From positions 60,460 through 124,459 of the forward strand of contig VGXO01000003.1 of the NCBI GenBank assembly GCA_016873275.1: a DNA stretch of 64,000 nucleotides, in the 5' to 3' direction. The position numbers and the translations under genes are program-made. Under the pieces are notes generated by a model. That model searched no databases and had not been told where the DNA came from. It saw only the letters and a program-made list of their open reading frames with translations. Source of the DNA: Phycisphaerae bacterium (GTDB taxonomy: Bacteria > Planctomycetota > Phycisphaerae > Phycisphaerales > SM1A02). This document shows, piece after piece, positions 16,569 to 25,306 of this stretch (position 1 is its first letter; each line of letters opens with the position of its first letter).

Positions 16569-18713
16569 ATGTCCATCACCATCGTCGAGCGAGAGGTCGG
16601 CGGTCGCATCCTCCGCTTCGAGACCGGTCGCGTCGCGAAGCTCGCGAGCGGCGCCGTCCTCGTGACCTACGGCGACACCGTCGTGCTCGCCTCCGCCGTC
16701 CGCGCAGCGCCGCGAGTCGGCATCGACTTCTTCCCGCTCCAGTGCGACTACCGCGAGCGCATGCCCGCCGGCGGCAAGTTCCCCGGCGGCTTCCGCAAGC
16801 GCGAGGGCGCGCCGAGCGAGAAGGAGATCCTCACCATGCGGATGATGGATCGCCCGATCCGTCCCCTCTTCCCCAAGGGCTTCGTGGACGAGGTGCAGGT
16901 CCAGGCGTGGGTGATGAGCCATGACGGTCAGAACGACGCGGACGTCGTCGCCTGCTGCGGCGCGAGCGCCGCGCTCTGCGTCACCGATGCTCCCTTCCAA
17001 GGTCCGGTCGCGACGGTCCGCGTCGGTCGGGTCTTCACCGAGAGCGGTCCCCGCTTCGTGATCAATCCCACCCAGGCGCAGCTTGACTTCTCCGACCTCG
17101 ACCTGGTGCTCTCCGGTCACGCCGACGGCATCAACATGATCGAGGTCGGCGCCGCGGAGATCGACGAGGCGACCATGCTCGAGGCGATCAAGTTCGGTCT
17201 CCACGAGGGCGTCCGTCCGATCCTGGAGCTCATGAACGAGCTCCGCCGCAAGTGCGGGGCGCCCGAGGTGAAGCCCGGGAAGTCCACCCTGCCGTCGGAC
17301 GAGGTCGTCTCCCTCGTGAAGGCGAAGGTGTACGACCGCCTGACGCAGGCGAGGACGATCCCCGGCAAGCAGGCCCGCAACGCGGCGGTCGATGCCCTGC
17401 TCGAGGAGCTGCTCCACCAGCACTTCCCGGCTTCGACCTCCGGCAGCTACCTCGACCACCTCGCCGCCGAGGACCGTCGGCGCCAGGCGAAGGAGGCGTT
17501 CCGCGACCTCGAGAAGAAGATCACCCACACGCTCGTCGCCGAGAAGGGCATCCGTCCCGACGGTCGCGGGCTCCGCGAGATCCGCCCGATCGACATCTCG
17601 GTCGGTCTCTTCCCCCGCACCCACGGCTCGGCGTTCTTCCAGCGGGGCGAGACGCAGTCGCTCGTGTCCTGCGCCCTCGGCACCGGCAAGGACGAGCAGA
17701 TCATCGACGGGCTGATGCCCGAGTACGCCAAGAAGTTCTACCTCCACTACAACTTCCCGCCCTTCTGCACCGGCGAGGCGGGCCGCATCACCGGCCCCGG
17801 TCGCCGCGAGATCGGGCACGGCGCCCTCGCGGAGCGTTCGCTGCTCGGGATCCTGCCCTCGAGCGAGGAGTTCCCCTACACCATCCGCGTCATCAGCGAC
17901 ATCACCGAGAGCAACGGCTCCTCGAGCATGGCGTCGGTCTGCGGCGGCTGCATGGCGCTGATGGACGCGGGCGTCCCCATCAAGGGCGTCTGCGCGGGCA
18001 TCTCGGTCGGCCGCTTCACCAGCGAGTCCGGCAAGGTCACCCACGTGACGGACATCATCGGCGAGGAGGACTTCTTCGGCGAGATGGACTTCAAGGTGGC
18101 GGGCACCCGCGAGGGCATCACCGGGATCCAGCTCGACCTGAAGGCCCGCGGTCTCGGCATCGACGAGATCCAGTCGATCCTCGCCCAGGCGAAGGAAGGT
18201 CGCCTGCAGATCATCGAGACCATGCGCCGGACGCTCGCCGAGCCGCGTCCGGACATCTCGCCGCTCGCGCCGCGCATCGTGGTCGTCAAGATCGACCCCG
18301 AGAAGATCGGCAAGCTCATCGGTCCCGGCGGCAAGACCATCCGCGGCATCCAGGAGCGCTACGGCGTCACCATCGACGTCGAGGAGGACGGCACCGTCCA
18401 CATCGCCTCGACGGACGCCGAGGGCGGTCGACGGGCGAAGGCGGAGGTCGAGGCGCTCGGCGCCGAGATCCGCGTCGGTTCGATCTTCGAGGGTCGCGTG
18501 GTGGCGGTGAAGGAGTTCGGCGCGTTCGTCGAGCTCGTCCCCGGCACCGACGGCATGTGCCACATCTCGGAGCTCGCCGAGGGCTTCGTCAAGAGCGTGA
18601 CCGACCAGGTCAAGGTGGGCGACGTGGTGCGGGTCAAGGTCATCAACGTCGACGAGAACGGACGGATCAAGTTGTCCCGCAAGGCGTTGCTGGTCGAGGC
18701 CCGTTCGAGCTGA
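16569..18713 (+). CDS. pnp: Polyribonucleotide nucleotidyltransferase (PNPase)
   Basis: PNPase is the 3'-5' phosphorolytic exoribonuclease and a degradosome component. The 714-residue product has the first RNase PH domain (GRVAKLASGAVLVTYGDTVV, RPIRPLFPKGF), a helical linker, the second PH domain (THGSAFFQRGETQSL, SSMASVCGGCMALMDAGVP, DIIGEEDFFGEMDFKVAGT), a KH domain with IGKLIGPGGKTIRGIQE (about 575-605) and an S1 domain at the C-terminus (VKEFGAFVELVPGTDGMCHI). Start ATG 16569 follows AAGGAG (16553-16558). Usual length is about 700. It is downstream of rpsO in the typical order. Confidence 0.97.
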   Translation: MSITIVEREVGGRILRFETGRVAKLASGAVLVTYGDTVVLASAVRAAPRVGIDFFPLQCDYRERMPAGGKFPGGFRKREGAPSEKEILTMRMMDRPIRPLFPKGFVDEVQVQAWVMSHDGQNDADVVACCGASAALCVTDAPFQGPVATVRVGRVFTESGPRFVINPTQAQLDFSDLDLVLSGHADGINMIEVGAAEIDEATMLEAIKFGLHEGVRPILELMNELRRKCGAPEVKPGKSTLPSDEVVSLVKAKVYDRLTQARTIPGKQARNAAVDALLEELLHQHFPASTSGSYLDHLAAEDRRRQAKEAFRDLEKKITHTLVAEKGIRPDGRGLREIRPIDISVGLFPRTHGSAFFQRGETQSLVSCALGTGKDEQIIDGLMPEYAKKFYLHYNFPPFCTGEAGRITGPGRREIGHGALAERSLLGILPSSEEFPYTIRVISDITESNGSSSMASVCGGCMALMDAGVPIKGVCAGISVGRFTSESGKVTHVTDIIGEEDFFGEMDFKVAGTREGITGIQLDLKARGLGIDEIQSILAQAKEGRLQIIETMRRTLAEPRPDISPLAPRIVVVKIDPEKIGKLIGPGGKTIRGIQERYGVTIDVEEDGTVHIASTDAEGGRRAKAEVEALGAEIRVGSIFEGRVVAVKEFGAFVELVPGTDGMCHISELAEGFVKSVTDQVKVGDVVRVKVINVDENGRIKLSRKALLVEARSS

Positions 18714-18859
18714 CCCGCCCGGACGAATGGGGCATCGTGGAACTTCTCGGCGACGACCTCTTGCGTCGCTCGACGGACGTCTTCACAATCTCCTGACCTC
18801 TGGAAGTTCGAGTCTTCGCAGCATCAAATCGCAGTCGCCGACTGCCTTGGAGGTGGATG

Positions 18860-19111
18860 ATGGAGCAGGTCGAGGAACTGATCGACCGTGAAGGATCGGT
18901 GAAGTGGTTCGACGCCCGCAAGGGCTTCGGCTTCGTGGTGGGCCCGGAGGGTCAGGACATCTTCGTCCACTTCTCGGCGATCGAGCAGGAGTCGGGCTTC
19001 CGGACCCTGCGCGACGGCGAGTCGGTCGTCTACTCCGCCCATCGCGGTCCCAAGGGATGGGCGGCGACGAAGGTCCGCTCCGCTCGGGTCGCGACGCCCG
19101 CGGCGTCCTGA
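18860..19111 (+). CDS. Cold-shock domain protein
   Basis: A small single-strand nucleic-acid binding protein (RNA chaperone). Residues 11-70 form the cold-shock domain: GSVKWFDARKGFGFVVGPEG contains RNP1 (KGFGFV), and DIFVHFSAIEQE contains RNP2 (VHFS). The N-terminal extension of ten acidic residues and the extra C-terminal tail give 83 residues, a little longer than the usual 66-70. Two ATGs in tandem occur (18857, 18860); GGAGGT at 18849-18854 is well spaced only to the second. It has its own transcription unit after pnp. Confidence 0.93.
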   Translation: MEQVEELIDREGSVKWFDARKGFGFVVGPEGQDIFVHFSAIEQESGFRTLRDGESVVYSAHRGPKGWAATKVRSARVATPAAS

Positions 19112-19169
19112 CCGCGCGGTCGGCGCGACCCTTCGGCCGGACCACCGCGCGGCTCCCGGAGGTGCGTTG

Positions 19170-20117
19170 GTGGCGATGATGCTCGCGGCGATGCCGACGG
19201 CCCCCGTGACCGGTCCGTCGATGGGCGGGTCAGTCCCGCTCGCGTGGGCGATCGTGGTCGTCTCGCTGGTGATTGCGGTCTGGTCGGCGGTCGCGTGGGC
19301 ACGGCTCCGCCGGGATCGTCGTCGGGACCGCGAGGCGCTTGCCGCCGCGGAGCAGTCCACCAGGTCCGCCCGCGATCGGCTCGCCGAGGTCAGTTCCATG
19401 ACCGGCGGCCTGGCGCACGAGATCAAGAACCCGCTCTCGACGCTCGTGCTGAACGCGCAGCTCCTCGACGAGGACCTCGAGGAGCAGGTCCATGACGAGG
19501 AGACGCGGCGGCGCCTGCGCCGGCGGGTCGAGGGACTCGTCCGCGAGACGGTCCGCCTCCGCGGGATCCTCGAGGACTTCCTCCGCTACGCCGGTCGGAT
19601 GCGGCTCGCACTGCAGCGCCACGACGTCGCCTCGCTTCTCTCCGACCTCGTGGACTTCTTCCACCCGCAGTGCGACCAGTCCGCGATCGTGCTCCGAGCC
19701 GAGATCCCCGAGGGACCGATCGAGGCGGAGGTCGACGAGGCGCACCTCAAGCAGGCCGTGCTCAACCTGATGCTGAACGCCGTGCAGGCGATGGACGGTC
19801 CCGGGAGCGCCGCCACCCCGCCGAAGGGCGAGCTCATCGTGCGCCTGGAGGCGGACGACGCCGAGGTCCGCATCCACGTCATCGACACCGGTCCGGGGAT
19901 CCCTGCCGACCGGCTCGAGGAGATCTTCCGCCCGTACGTCAGCGGGAAGCGTGGGGGCAGCGGTCTGGGACTGCCCACCTCCCGCCGCATCGCGGAGGAG
20001 CATGGCGGTCGCCTGACCGTCCACTCCGAGCCGGGTCGCGGCAGCGACTTCGTGATCAGGATTCCCCGGCGCCGCCCGACCCCGACGACCACCGCCTCCG
20101 CCCTCGGCTCCGGCTGA
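19170..20117 (+). CDS. Orphan membrane-bound sensor histidine kinase
   Basis: A histidine kinase of about 315 residues. One membrane segment (about 20-45) with hardly any periplasmic part is followed by a coiled-coil linker and the dimerisation domain with the phosphoacceptor His in GGLAHEIKNPLSTLVLNAQL. The ATPase part has the N box NLMLNAVQAM, G1 DTGPGIP and G2 GGSGLGLPTSRRIAEEHGG. No sensor domain is recognisable, and no response regulator is adjacent, so the partner is unknown. A TTG (19167), GTG (19170) and ATG (19176) are candidate starts; GGAGGT at 19158-19163 best fits the GTG. Convergent with the topoisomerase VI operon. Confidence 0.88.
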   Translation: MAMMLAAMPTAPVTGPSMGGSVPLAWAIVVVSLVIAVWSAVAWARLRRDRRRDREALAAAEQSTRSARDRLAEVSSMTGGLAHEIKNPLSTLVLNAQLLDEDLEEQVHDEETRRRLRRRVEGLVRETVRLRGILEDFLRYAGRMRLALQRHDVASLLSDLVDFFHPQCDQSAIVLRAEIPEGPIEAEVDEAHLKQAVLNLMLNAVQAMDGPGSAATPPKGELIVRLEADDAEVRIHVIDTGPGIPADRLEEIFRPYVSGKRGGSGLGLPTSRRIAEEHGGRLTVHSEPGRGSDFVIRIPRRRPTPTTTASALGSG

Positions 20118-20132
20118 GGAACTCGCGACGCG

Positions 20133-21287
20133 TCAGTCGAGCCAGTCCTTCTGCGCGAGCTTCTGCGGCACGTAGGTCTCCGTCACGAAGGAGATGCCCT
20201 TCGTGATCAGCGACTCCACCTCCATCTTGAAGCCGTTCCGCAGCAGCGTCTGGATCTCCCGCTGCCACTCCTTCTTGCCGGCGAACCAGGGGTACTCGGC
20301 GATCTGCTTCGCTCGTCCGGTGTCCCGGTCCGACAGCGCGATCTGCACGTCGTCGGTCAGCCCGTACCGCTCGTAGTCCGATGCGCGGATCCCGATGAAC
20401 TTGGCGTCGGGGATCGCCATCCGCTCGCTCTCGAAGGCGAGGTTCATCGAGCCCTGCTTGATGACGCTGTAGATGTAGTGCCCCCACGGGTCGCAGTCGA
20501 GGAGGCAGTAGACGGGCAGACCAAGCTCGTCATGCATGCGGCGCAGCAGGCGCCGCACGCCGCGGGGCGGCTGCCCGCCGCCCTCGGTCAGGATGCAGCC
20601 GTGCTTCTGCCAGAAGCGGTCCTCGTTGAAGCGTGCCCAGACCGTGCCCTTCTCGACGTGCAGGATGAACTTCGCCTCGCACTTGCCGAACTTGATGACG
20701 CTCGGCTCGACGATGGAGGGGATCGCGTATCCACCGGTGCCCATCCGCCGGAGGTCGATCTCGTCCCCGTTGTCGATGATCGTCAGGTTGCCGACGACCT
20801 TGCCGCGCTCGCTCGCGAAGACGTGGAGCTCCTCGCGGAGCGACCCGAGGGCGACCTCGAGGTCCTCGATGATCGGGTCGGACTCCTCCTGGTCGGCGAA
20901 GGTCTTCTCCTTCGTCCCGGCGATCGTGTGCAGGCTCTTGTAGTACATCGAGCGGAGCGAGAGGGTCTTTCCCTGCTCGATGAGCTCCTTGCAGCCGCTC
21001 GCGATGAGCAGGGTCTGCATGAACTTGCGGGCCTGCCCGAGGTTGAAGAGGTTCCGGCGCTGGCTCGCGTCGCCCATCTCGAGGATCCGCCGCTTGGCGT
21101 TCCAGTTCGTGTTGGAGAGCGCCCGCGTGGGGATGTCCACGAAGGGGTCGCTTCCCGCGACCGACTCCGTCGAGACCTTCGTGCCGAGGTCGACGAGCCT
21201 TCCGAGCGTCCGCTCGTCGGACGGCCGCTTCGCGCCCACGCGACCCGTTGCAGCAGCGGCGCCGTTCGCCGCGTTCTTCTTCGCCAT
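20133..21287 (-). CDS. top6A: DNA topoisomerase VI subunit A (Top6A/Spo11 family)
   Basis: The DNA-cleaving subunit of type IIB topoisomerase, homologous to Spo11. The 384-residue product has the winged-helix catalytic part with the tyrosine pair in LSLRSMYYKSLHTIAG (Tyr115/Tyr116), followed by GTGGYAIPSIVEPSVIKF and a Toprim domain: the glutamate in KFILHVEKGTVWARF and the DxD of VYCLLDCDPWGHYIYSVI. FKMEVESLITKGISF and the C-terminal YVPQKLAQKDWLD are typical. Length agrees with archaeal Top6A. ATG 21287 follows GGAGAGGAG. It lies 19 bases after the B subunit, in an operon that should encode the A2B2 enzyme. An N-terminal Ala-rich tail of about 20 residues is likely disordered. Confidence 0.94.
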   Translation of the reverse strand: MAKKNAANGAAAATGRVGAKRPSDERTLGRLVDLGTKVSTESVAGSDPFVDIPTRALSNTNWNAKRRILEMGDASQRRNLFNLGQARKFMQTLLIASGCKELIEQGKTLSLRSMYYKSLHTIAGTKEKTFADQEESDPIIEDLEVALGSLREELHVFASERGKVVGNLTIIDNGDEIDLRRMGTGGYAIPSIVEPSVIKFGKCEAKFILHVEKGTVWARFNEDRFWQKHGCILTEGGGQPPRGVRRLLRRMHDELGLPVYCLLDCDPWGHYIYSVIKQGSMNLAFESERMAIPDAKFIGIRASDYERYGLTDDVQIALSDRDTGRAKQIAEYPWFAGKKEWQREIQTLLRNGFKMEVESLITKGISFVTETYVPQKLAQKDWLD

Positions 21288-21306
21288 GAGTCGTTGCTCC
21301 TCTCCC

Positions 21307-23220
21307 TCAGGACCGCTTGGCTCGCTTGGTGGAAGCCGCGGGCGAATCGGCGAACAGGGTCCCGCCCTCGACCGGCGGCGCGGCGCCCTCGCCCTCGACC
21401 GGGGAGGTCAGGGCGGTCTGCCGGCTCTCGACGATCACCACGCCCTCGTCCTTCGCGAGCGACCCGCCGTCGTCGACCACCCGTCCCTCGTCGTCGAGGA
21501 CGAGGTCGAACTCCGCGGTCTTCGCCTCCGCCTGCTTCATGAGCGCGTCGTAGACCGCCTTGGCATCGCGACCGGTGAGCTCGCCGCAGCTCTTGGAGAT
21601 CTCGCCGATGTAGCGGAGGAAGGCGCTCCGTCGCTCGCCCTGCCTCGCCATGCGGCGGCGCCGGTTGAGGTAGGTCTGCAGCCTGCGGCCGCACTCCTGC
21701 AGGGCGAGCCGCATCTCCTTGCGGATCTCGTCGTAGTCGGCGATCGCCTCCTTGCTCTCGCTGGTGAACGGCACCCACACGCTCGCCATGTGCAGCATCA
21801 CGACGAGCGGCGCGACGGGCACGCTCCCGCGGGGCTGGGCGAGCCCGTAGTTGCGCCAGTTCGTCTCGAGCACCGCCTTGAAGCTCGAGCAGGCCGCCTG
21901 CTGGTACTGGAGCGGCACGCGGTTCGCGAAGCGGATCACGCGGCTCGGCTCCTCCGAGTCGAGGGCGCCGCCGAAGGCGATCGCCGCCTCGATGATGAAG
22001 GGACGACCTCGATAGACCGACGGCGGTCGCGTGCTCGCCGCGTAGAACTCCGCCTTGACCTCCTTGAGGAGACCAGCGAGGAGCGTCTTCGTGCCGATCG
22101 CCTGCACGCAGTTGGTGGGCGGCGCGGAGACCTTCACCTGCTCGAGCGCCTGGTAGAGGCGCTCCGCGTCCGCATGCCCGACCTGCTTGACCCAGGTGCG
22201 GTCGGAGAGTCCCGCGCTCGCGCAGATCTCCTTCGCGACGGAGGGTCCGATCCGGCAGAACTCCTGCTTGAAGAACGCGCCGAGCTGCGTGGCGCTCGTC
22301 CGCTCGAGCATCTGGATCAGGATCCCGAGCTCGATGCCCTTGGGGTGCGGCTTGATCTCCTCGGTCTCGGGAGGCAACTCCGCGACCGCGCGGTCGAAGA
22401 GGATCTCCTCGCCGGTGGGCGTGCGGTACTCGATCCGGGCGTGGGGGTTCGCGATCGCGGTCTGCTCGAGGTACTCGTCGACCGACTGCCGCCCCTTCAG
22501 GTACTTGCCCTCGAGCTCGATGGAGACCTGCGTGCCGTGTCCCTCCGGGAAGATCCCGGCATCGTCGGTGCGCTCGGAGTCGCTGACGATGTCGGCACGG
22601 TTGCGCGAGGTGTCCATCTTCAGGACCACCTCGTGCACCGGGTCCTTCGCGCGGGTGCGGCTGAGGATGACCACCGGACGACCGGTGGTCATGAGCCCGT
22701 ACATGCCGGCGGCGGAGATGCCGATCCCCTGCTGACCTCGGCTCATCTTCAGGCGATGGAACTTCGAGCCGTAGAGCAGCCGACCGAAGACGTTCTCGAT
22801 CTGCTTGCGCACGATGCCTGGACCGTTGTCCCGGACGGTCACGCGGAAGCGCGTCTCCGAGAGCGGCATCAACTCGACGCGGATCGTCGGCAGGATCCCC
22901 GCCTCCTCGCATGCGTCGAGGGAGTTGTCCACCGCCTCCTTGACGGTCGTCAGGAGCGCCTTGCGGGGGTTGTCGAAGCCGAGCAGATGCCGATTCTTCG
23001 CGAAGAACTCGCTGACCGAGATCTCCCGCTGACGCTGCGACATCTCCTCCGCGGTCGCGCCGCGGGCCGGTCGGCGCTTGTCCGACTTGGGGTCCGACTT
23101 GGGGTCCGACTTGATGTCCGACTTGGGGTCCGGCTTGGGGTCCGGCTTGGGGTCCGGCTTGGATCCACGGGTTCGGGGGGAAGCAGGCGATTCCAGGGTC
23201 GGCGTCTCCGTGCCGGACAT
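21307..23220 (-). CDS. top6B: DNA topoisomerase VI subunit B (Top6B)
   Basis: The ATPase subunit of topoisomerase VI. The start at 23220 is chosen because GGAGAG precedes it with a 4-base gap; an upstream frame runs into ndk antisense. The 637-residue product has a low-complexity N-terminus (residues 21-47, Lys/Pro/Asp repeats), then the GHKL ATPase with the N box VKEAVDNSLDACEEAG, G1 VRDNGPGI and G2 SRGQQGIGIS, a helix-two-turn-helix domain (TSATQLGAFFKQEFCRIG), and a transducer domain with PPSVYRGRPFIIEAAIAFGG and the switch lysine in FTSESKEAIADYDEI. A C-terminal tail rich in acidic residues (after about 570) is an extension beyond archaeal proteins. Partner subunit A follows directly. Confidence 0.94.
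   Translation of the reverse strand: MSGTETPTLESPASPRTRGSKPDPKPDPKPDPKSDIKSDPKSDPKSDKRRPARGATAEEMSQRQREISVSEFFAKNRHLLGFDNPRKALLTTVKEAVDNSLDACEEAGILPTIRVELMPLSETRFRVTVRDNGPGIVRKQIENVFGRLLYGSKFHRLKMSRGQQGIGISAAGMYGLMTTGRPVVILSRTRAKDPVHEVVLKMDTSRNRADIVSDSERTDDAGIFPEGHGTQVSIELEGKYLKGRQSVDEYLEQTAIANPHARIEYRTPTGEEILFDRAVAELPPETEEIKPHPKGIELGILIQMLERTSATQLGAFFKQEFCRIGPSVAKEICASAGLSDRTWVKQVGHADAERLYQALEQVKVSAPPTNCVQAIGTKTLLAGLLKEVKAEFYAASTRPPSVYRGRPFIIEAAIAFGGALDSEEPSRVIRFANRVPLQYQQAACSSFKAVLETNWRNYGLAQPRGSVPVAPLVVMLHMASVWVPFTSESKEAIADYDEIRKEMRLALQECGRRLQTYLNRRRRMARQGERRSAFLRYIGEISKSCGELTGRDAKAVYDALMKQAEAKTAEFDLVLDDEGRVVDDGGSLAKDEGVVIVESRQTALTSPVEGEGAAPPVEGGTLFADSPAASTKRAKRS
23077..23160 (-). repeat. 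12-base tandem repeat inside top6B
   Basis: A tandem array of a GGGGTCCGACTT-type unit (about seven copies with GGCTT/GACTT and GATG variants) encodes alternating Lys-(Pro/Ser)-Asp-Pro residues 21-47 of the topoisomerase VI B subunit. It is an in-frame minisatellite in a linker, and may vary in copy number between strains. Confidence 0.85.
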
Positions 23221-23358
23221 GGCTCTCTCCATCGAGCAGGCTGGACGGGCTCGTCGGGGATCCCCTCCCCGCCCGCGGCAGCGTAGCGGTATCGGCGGGG
23301 AGGTTGCGGGCAAGGTGAAACTTCGCCGGCGTGGGCAGCCTGCGGGCGGCGAGGCTGC

Positions 23359-23364
23359 TACCCT
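23359..23364 (+). promoter_or_regulatory. Extended -10 box of ndk (leaderless)
   Basis: TGC-TACCCT with TACCCT at 23359-23364; the ATG at 23374 follows after 9 bases. No ribosome binding site. Confidence 0.5.
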
Positions 23365-23373
23365 TTCCGCCCC

Positions 23374-23844
23374 ATGGAAACCACCCTCATCATCCTCAAG
23401 CCGGATGCCGTGCAACGGTCGCTCGTCGGCCGGATCATCGCCCGCCTCGAAGACAAGGGTCTGCAGGTCGTCGGCATGAAGCTGATGCGGATCGACGAGG
23501 CGCTCGCCGCCCGTCACTACGCCGACCACCGCCAGAAGCCCTTCTACCCCGGACTCGTGCGGTTCATGACGAGCAGCCCCGTGGTGGTGCTCGCGGTCCG
23601 CGGACTTGGCGCGATCACCATCTGCCGCAACCTCATGGGGGCAACGTTCGGCTCGAAGGCGGCCGCCGGCACCATCCGAGGGGACTTTGGCGTCTCGAAC
23701 AGCTTCAACTTGATTCACGGCTCCGACTCCCCGGAGGCTGCAGCGAAGGAGTTGGGGCTCTTCTTCGCTCCGGGAGAGGTGGTCGACTACTCGCGACCCG
23801 GCGACGCGTGGGTCTACGACACCACCGGCGGGCGACCTGAGTAG
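23374..23844 (+). CDS. ndk: Nucleoside diphosphate kinase
   Basis: NDK moves the gamma-phosphate between nucleoside triphosphates and diphosphates through a phosphohistidine. The 156-residue product begins METTLIILKPDAVQRSLVGR (KPDAVxRxLxGxI is the family start) and has the active-site His in SFNLIHGSDSPEAA. The central part VRGLGAITICRNLMGATFG keeps the nucleotide-binding loop but is less conserved than usual. It is about 15 residues longer than typical (140), with a C-terminal YSRPGDAWVYDTTGGRPE. The ATG directly follows a TACCCT box by 9 bases, consistent with a leaderless mRNA. Confidence 0.96.
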   Translation: METTLIILKPDAVQRSLVGRIIARLEDKGLQVVGMKLMRIDEALAARHYADHRQKPFYPGLVRFMTSSPVVVLAVRGLGAITICRNLMGATFGSKAAAGTIRGDFGVSNSFNLIHGSDSPEAAAKELGLFFAPGEVVDYSRPGDAWVYDTTGGRPE

Positions 23845-24201
23845 ACCGGTCCTTGGACCTCCATTGATCAAAGCCATCAGCCCGCCGCAAGTCGGTCGGG
23901 TCGATGGTGCCCACTTTTCTCAGACTCCCCGATCCTCCAAGCACTGAAACTGATTCGGACACCCCCCGAACAAAGGGGTGCCAGCGTCCGAGTTCGGGTC
24001 ACTCTCGTTGCTTGGGAGTTCAAGGCACCAAGAAAGTGGTTGACGGGGTCTTGGGGGAAGAACCCCGCGGCAGTCCGTCCGTATCAAGAAGATCCTCGGA
24101 CTGCGTGCAGTCCCGAATCGCGGACCTGAAGTCCGGAATCCGCAAGTCAGTCGCCCCTGCCCAAGTCAATCACGTTTGATGGGTCGGGAAGGCATACGTC
24201 G
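23845..24201 (+). other. Structured non-coding leader of the sigma-factor gene
   Basis: No gene is seen in these 357 bases. Composition is less GC-rich than the flanks. Several hairpins can be drawn: CACCCC...GGGGTG near 23962-23982, a near-palindrome GGACTGC-GT-GCAGTCC near 24099-24114, and GGGGTCTT against AAGAACCCC near 24045-24066 with one bulge. A ribosome binding site GGAAGG (about 24187-24192) precedes the ATG at 24202. I could not place a confident promoter. Confidence 0.4.
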
Positions 24202-25260
24202 ATGCTCAACTCCATGATTGGTCGCAACTCCCCCCTCGAGCGCCTGAACCGCCGTCGCGGTCTCACGCGCCCGGCGGGTCGGCCTCAGGCGCCGGCGAAG
24301 GCCGGTCGCGCCGAGGTCCGCCTCACCGCCGAGGAGGAGCGCCTCGTGAAGTTGATCCTTGAGGAGCCGATGGACTACATCGACTCCGCCGAGTTCTACC
24401 GCGACGGCGCCGAGCGGCGCATCTACGACGACGCCCCGCCGATCCAGAAGCCCGACGTGTCGTGGTACCGACCCCTGATGGACAGCTTCATCAGCGGGCG
24501 GGAGCGCGAGCCCGGCTCGCGCAGCACGGGTACGGTGCTGCTCACCGGCGCCGAGGAGCGGGTGCTCTTCCTTCAGTACAACTACGCCCGGCATCGCGTC
24601 CGACAGATCCAGAAGAAGCTCGGCAGCAGGATGCCCGACGTGGCGACTGCCCGCGAGTTGCTGTCGTGGTACCGAGTCGCCAAGCAGTACCGCGAGCAGA
24701 TCGCGGAGACGAACCTCGCGCTCGTCCTCGCCATGGCGAAGCGCACCCGCATGAGCGAGGTGGACTTCGCCGACATGGTCAGCGAGGGCAACATGGCGCT
24801 GCTGCGGTCGGTGGACAAGTTCGACTGCGGTCGCGGCTTCAAGTTCTCGACCTACGCCTGCCGGGCGATCCTGAAGGCGTTCAGCCGCCAGGGCATCAAG
24901 TCCACCAAGTACCGCCAGCGGTTCCCGACGGACTTCGACCCCGCGATGGAGAAGTCGAACCACCTCGAGACGCTGCGGGCGACGCACGAGCGCGAGTGCG
25001 CGGACGAGGTCAAGCACATCGTCCTCAACAACGACGCGGATCTCTCCGACGTCGAGAAGACGGTGATCCACTACCGCTTCGGGCTCGAGTCCGACCAGCC
25101 CATGCCCCTGACCCTCGAGCAGGTCGGGCAGATCATCGGCGTCACCAAGGAGCGGGTGCGGCAGATCCAGAACAAGGCGCTGGAGAAGATCCGCATCGCC
25201 CTCGAGGAGACCTATCCCGAGCAGGGCGAGGAGCCCCTCGAGGCGGTCTCCGAGAACTGA
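24202..25260 (+). CDS. RNA polymerase sigma-70 family factor
   Basis: A sigma factor of 352 residues with regions 2, 3 and 4. Region 2 contains [20 protein letters not shown] and [19 protein letters not shown], where the RpoD motif FSTYATWWIRQAI is altered, so this is a group 2/3 factor rather than the primary one. Region 4.2 has [20 protein letters not shown] with the helix-turn-helix binding the -35. An N-terminal extension of about 90 residues ([20 protein letters not shown]) and a long insertion before region 2 are visible. It has a long, possibly structured leader. Target promoters cannot be assigned from sequence. Confidence 0.9.
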   Translation: MLNSMIGRNSPLERLNRRRGLTRPAGRPQAPAKAGRAEVRLTAEEERLVKLILEEPMDYIDSAEFYRDGAERRIYDDAPPIQKPDVSWYRPLMDSFISGREREPGSRSTGTVLLTGAEERVLFLQYNYARHRVRQIQKKLGSRMPDVATARELLSWYRVAKQYREQIAETNLALVLAMAKRTRMSEVDFADMVSEGNMALLRSVDKFDCGRGFKFSTYACRAILKAFSRQGIKSTKYRQRFPTDFDPAMEKSNHLETLRATHERECADEVKHIVLNNDADLSDVEKTVIHYRFGLESDQPMPLTLEQVGQIIGVTKERVRQIQNKALEKIRIALEETYPEQGEEPLEAVSEN

Positions 25261-25292
25261 CCGCCCGGTCGCGTGGACGTCTCGCGGTTCAC

Positions 25293-25298
25293 TAGACT
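25293..25298 (+). promoter_or_regulatory. -10 box of the CoA-transferase gene (leaderless)
   Basis: TAGACT at 25293-25298, 8 bases before the ATG at 25307; no ribosome binding site is seen. Confidence 0.5.
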
Positions 25299-25306
25299 CC
25301 CGCCCC

